A stretch of DNA of 6,163 bases. Origin: an uncultured Chitinophagaceae bacterium. GTDB taxonomy: Bacteria; Bacteroidota; Bacteroidia; Chitinophagales; Chitinophagaceae. Positions 3,667-6,163 of the stretch are shown piece after piece. Numbering within the stretch: position 1 is the first letter of the stretch; each line of letters begins with the position of its first letter. The notes beneath the pieces are model-generated. The model ran no database searches and had not been told where the DNA came from. It saw nothing but the letters and a program-made list of their open reading frames with translations. The DNA is taken from assembly GCA_946885665.1 (NCBI GenBank), contig CAMPGT010000240.1, positions 1-6,163 on the forward strand, written 5' to 3'. Position numbers and translations under genes: made by a program.

Positions 3667-6054
3667 ATGTTGAAGAACTTTCTGCATACCACCATTCGCA
3701 ATCTTTGGAAAAACAAAGGCTATAGTTTTCTGAACATCTTCGGCCTTGCCATAGGCATCGCATGTGCGGCGATGATATTTTTATGGGTTGAGGATGAACT
3801 TAAGTACGACCAGTTTCATGTGAACAAAGACAGGTTGTACATGATACGGGAGAACCAGAAGTACGACACTTACATCGCTACATTCGGCTCTACACCGGCC
3901 CTGATGGGTCCCGCCATCAAGTCGGAAATTCCGGGCGTGACAAACGCCTGTCGGCTGTCGGGCACCGGCAACGTAAAACTTTTTACAATCGGCGATAAAG
4001 CGGTATATGCCCATGGCACCTATGCCGACTCGTCGCTGTTCAGCATGTTCAATTTCCCTTTTGTTGAGGGCAGCGCCAGGACCGCCTTTTCGCAACGCAA
4101 TACGATAGTGATGACGCAAGCGGCGGCTATCAGGTTTTTTGGCACAGATAAAAATGCAGTAGGCAAAACCGTGCGCGTGGACAATAAACAAAATTTCGTG
4201 ATAACCGGTGTTTTGAAGGATCTGCCAAAAAATTCCAGCCTTGACTTTGAATGGGTCAGTCCGTTTAGCATCTGGTACAACGAAAATGAAAGCTGGGCAC
4301 AGTCGTGGGGCAACAACTGCGTAAACACATATGTTCAACTAAGCCCCGGCACACAAACTTCATCAGTCGACAAAATACTGAGCACCTTTATCCAACAAAG
4401 ACGGCCCACCGCAATCCCGGTACCTTTTTTATGGAGCATGAACGACTGGCACTTGCGCGACGAGTTTGATAACGGGGTGCAAACAGGCGGCGGAAGAATT
4501 GAATATGTACGGTTGTTCTCAATTATTGCATGGATCATTTTGCTAATTGCCTGTATCAACTTTATGAACCTGGCCACGGCGCGCAGCGACAAGCGTGCAA
4601 GAGAAGTGGGCGTGCGCAAAGTGCTGGGTGCCGGCAAACGCAGGCTGATCGTTCAATTTATCGGCGAAGCGATGTTCATGGCAATATTGTCGTCGATTTT
4701 TGCAATGTTGATTATCTCCCTTGTGCTGCCCGCGTTCAATCTACTGGTAGAAAAACAGTTGACACTCGGACTGAATAACCCCCTGCATCTCGGTGCACTG
4801 GTGGCGATCACCTGCATTTGTGGATTGGTGACCGGAAGTTATCCTTCTTTTTACCTGTCGTCGTTCAACCCGGTGTTTGTGTTAAAGGGATTGAAGCTCA
4901 AAAACGGCAGCGCGGTGCTGATCAGGAAGGGCCTGGTGATACTTCAGTTCACCGTATCCATCGTACTCATTATCGGCACTGTTATTATCTATCAACAAAT
5001 ACAACACGTTAGAAACCGCAACCTTGGGATCAATGTAAATAACCTGCTGCAGGTGGATATGAACAGCGAAATGATCGGCAATTACGATGTCGTAAAAAGC
5101 GACCTGCTGAACACGGGGTTAATAGAAAATGTCGCCATATCCAACTACAATACGCTTTACGGCGGAAACAATTCCAGCGGTCTCACGTGGGAGGGGAAGA
5201 ATGAAAAGTCGCAGGTGTTGCTCTCCCTGCGATATGTGTCGCCGGATTTCGTGAAAACAGCCGGTATGCAACTGTTGGCAGGAAGAGATTTTGTATCCAC
5301 CGACAGTGTTGAGTCAAAAAAGACGAATGTCATGATCACTCGGTCGTTGCAGGAGTTAATGGGGCAGGGAACGGCAATCGGCAAAACGCTTCATTGGGAT
5401 GACGACACCAGCGGCGCACAACTGCAGATAGTGGGCGTGGTGAACGATTACGTGTATGGCAATATGTATGGCAAGCCGGATCCTGTGATCTTTTTCTGTG
5501 TGAACAAAAGAGACGCGTCTAATTTGTACGTTCGTCTTAAACCCGGTATTGACGCGCAAATCGCCATACAGCAAATTGGCGCCGTCATCAAAAAAGATAA
5601 TCCAACTTATCCTTTCACCTATCACTTTGTTGACGACCAGTTCAATCAAATGCTGAGCAATGAGCAACTCGTGGGAAAATTATCCAATGTGTTTGCAACG
5701 CTCGCCATTTTGATTTCATGTCTGGGCCTGTTTGGTTTAGCCGCGTATACTGCGGAGCGCAGGATAAAAGAAATCGGCGTCAGGAAGGTGCTGGGTGCGA
5801 GTGTGCCGGGCATTGCTATGCTGCTCTCAAAAGACTTTCTGAAACTGGTAGGCATTGCATGCGTTGTAGCGTTTCCGGTGGCCTGGTGGGTAATGCACAA
5901 CTGGCTCGACGGATATAAATACAGGGTGGAAATCAGTGGGTGGATATTTGTTGTTGCCGGAATATCAGCGGTGTTGATTGCATTGGTAACGGTGAGTTTT
6001 CAATCGATAAAAGCCGCGATAGCGAACCCGGTGAAAAATCTGCGCACAGAGTAA
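3667..6054 (+). CDS. ABC transporter permease, MacB_PCD/FtsX twice (type VII, MacB-like)
   Basis: This 795-residue inner-membrane protein is made of two similar halves. Half 1 has a first membrane helix at about 20-41 (FLNIFGLAIGIACAAMIFLW), a periplasmic MacB_PCD-type domain at about 45-275, and three helices at about 283-304, 335-357 and 374-396. Half 2 has a helix at about 423-444, a periplasmic domain at about 450-665, and helices at about 672-694, 726-746 and 759-779. Just after the second helix of each half comes the same cytoplasmic coupling motif, REVGVRKVLGAGK (312-324) and KEIGVRKVLGAS (701-712), which contacts the ATPase in this family. No ATP-binding domain is fused or adjacent, so an ATPase must come from elsewhere. 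Relatives move force or signals across the periplasm, export peptides or handle lipoproteins; the cargo here is unknown. The opening MLKNFLHTTIRNLWKNKGYSFLN is the standard one for the Bacteroidota form and supports the ATG at 3667. The 295-base gap upstream suggests separate control. Confidence 0.93.
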   Translation: MLKNFLHTTIRNLWKNKGYSFLNIFGLAIGIACAAMIFLWVEDELKYDQFHVNKDRLYMIRENQKYDTYIATFGSTPALMGPAIKSEIPGVTNACRLSGTGNVKLFTIGDKAVYAHGTYADSSLFSMFNFPFVEGSARTAFSQRNTIVMTQAAAIRFFGTDKNAVGKTVRVDNKQNFVITGVLKDLPKNSSLDFEWVSPFSIWYNENESWAQSWGNNCVNTYVQLSPGTQTSSVDKILSTFIQQRRPTAIPVPFLWSMNDWHLRDEFDNGVQTGGGRIEYVRLFSIIAWIILLIACINFMNLATARSDKRAREVGVRKVLGAGKRRLIVQFIGEAMFMAILSSIFAMLIISLVLPAFNLLVEKQLTLGLNNPLHLGALVAITCICGLVTGSYPSFYLSSFNPVFVLKGLKLKNGSAVLIRKGLVILQFTVSIVLIIGTVIIYQQIQHVRNRNLGINVNNLLQVDMNSEMIGNYDVVKSDLLNTGLIENVAISNYNTLYGGNNSSGLTWEGKNEKSQVLLSLRYVSPDFVKTAGMQLLAGRDFVSTDSVESKKTNVMITRSLQELMGQGTAIGKTLHWDDDTSGAQLQIVGVVNDYVYGNMYGKPDPVIFFCVNKRDASNLYVRLKPGIDAQIAIQQIGAVIKKDNPTYPFTYHFVDDQFNQMLSNEQLVGKLSNVFATLAILISCLGLFGLAAYTAERRIKEIGVRKVLGASVPGIAMLLSKDFLKLVGIACVVAFPVAWWVMHNWLDGYKYRVEISGWIFVVAGISAVLIALVTVSFQSIKAAIANPVKNLRTE

Positions 6055-6067
6055 AAGTTTTTATTTG

Positions 6068-6100
6068 ATTTTTTTAATTGTTTGGAATTATCAAAAAAAT
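6068..6100 (+). repeat. AT-only palindrome after the permease gene
   Basis: ATTTTTTT 6068-6075 and AATT 6076-6079 can pair with AATT 6086-6089 and AAAAAAAT 6093-6100, giving twelve base pairs with a 3-base bulge (6090-6092) and a 6-base loop (6080-6085). The T-run could help end the permease transcript, aided by the small TCTG-CGCA-CAGA hairpin over the stop region at 6039-6050, but the stem has no G-C pairs and is weak as a terminator. It also lies over the -33 part of the next promoter. Confidence 0.4.
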
Positions 6101-6113
6101 AGTAGCATCTTTG
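6081..6113 (+). promoter_or_regulatory. Bacteroidota promoter candidate for the next gene
   Basis: TTTG at 6081-6084, a 21-base AT-rich spacer, and CATCTTTG at 6106-6113 fit TTG-N17-23-TAnnTTTG with one mismatch. Transcription would start near 6120, about 12 bases before the ATG at 6132. This is the best complete promoter match in the window together with the one at 530-558. Confidence 0.5.
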
Positions 6114-6131
6114 TGCAGCAAAAAATTAAAC

Positions 6132-6163
6132 ATGCGCCAAATAAAAATAAATATAATCACAAT
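6132..6163 (+). CDS. Start of a further gene, cut by the window end
   Basis: An ATG at 6132 opens a frame that stays open to the window end and reads MRQIKINIIT. The sequence before it is A-rich (AAAAATTAAAC), as is common for starts in this phylum, and a promoter-like element lies just upstream. The short basic and then hydrophobic beginning would suit a signal peptide or first membrane helix, but ten residues are too few to name a product. Confidence 0.45.
   Translation, partial: MRQIKINIIT

Noticed and set aside
4013..4155. Further TGGCAC words as sigma-54 promoters
   Set aside because: Both lie inside the permease gene and neither has GC ten bases after the GG.
3781..4338. 185-codon frame on the minus strand inside the permease gene
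   Set aside because: It is an antisense shadow of the periplasmic domain with no domain of its own.

Overview
The window looks like chromosomal DNA of a Bacteroidota bacterium, most likely a chitinophaga-like member of the Sphingobacteriia/Chitinophagia. Three signs point there: the C-terminal tail of a TonB-receptor-like outer-membrane beta-barrel protein, an FtsX/MacB-type permease of about 795 residues in the form common in that phylum, and gene starts with little or no Shine-Dalgarno sequence. Several gaps also carry matches to the Bacteroidota -7 box TAnnTTTG. The lineage is inferred from protein style only; there is no rRNA or marker gene here.

Layout (all genes on the + strand): 1-487, end of an outer-membrane beta-barrel protein, cut at its 5' side. 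594-1520, a two-domain VOC/PhnB-like protein. 1677-2270, a Crp/Fnr-family regulator. 2325-2768, a single-domain metal-binding cupin, 54 bases behind the regulator. 2838-3371, a DinB-like four-helix protein with an export signal. 3372-3666, a 295-base non-coding stretch with short repeats, several stem-loops and a sigma-54-like -24/-12 element. 3667-6054, an ABC transporter permease with two MacB_PCD/FtsX halves and no ATPase beside it. 6055-6131, an AT-rich gap with a promoter-like element, then the first ten codons of a further gene.

How the genes fit together: VOC, Crp/Fnr, cupin and DinB are small stand-alone accessory genes often linked to stress or small-molecule handling in this phylum. 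The regulator and cupin are close enough to be co-transcribed or to form a regulator-target pair, and the DinB-like gene may read through from them. The permease is separated by the long gap and seems to be controlled on its own. I found no CRISPR array, transposase, tRNA, rRNA, toxin-antitoxin pair or clear defence system. The most interesting signals are the sigma-54-like element directly before the permease and the repeat- and hairpin-rich gap around it. I see no convincing undescribed multi-gene system.
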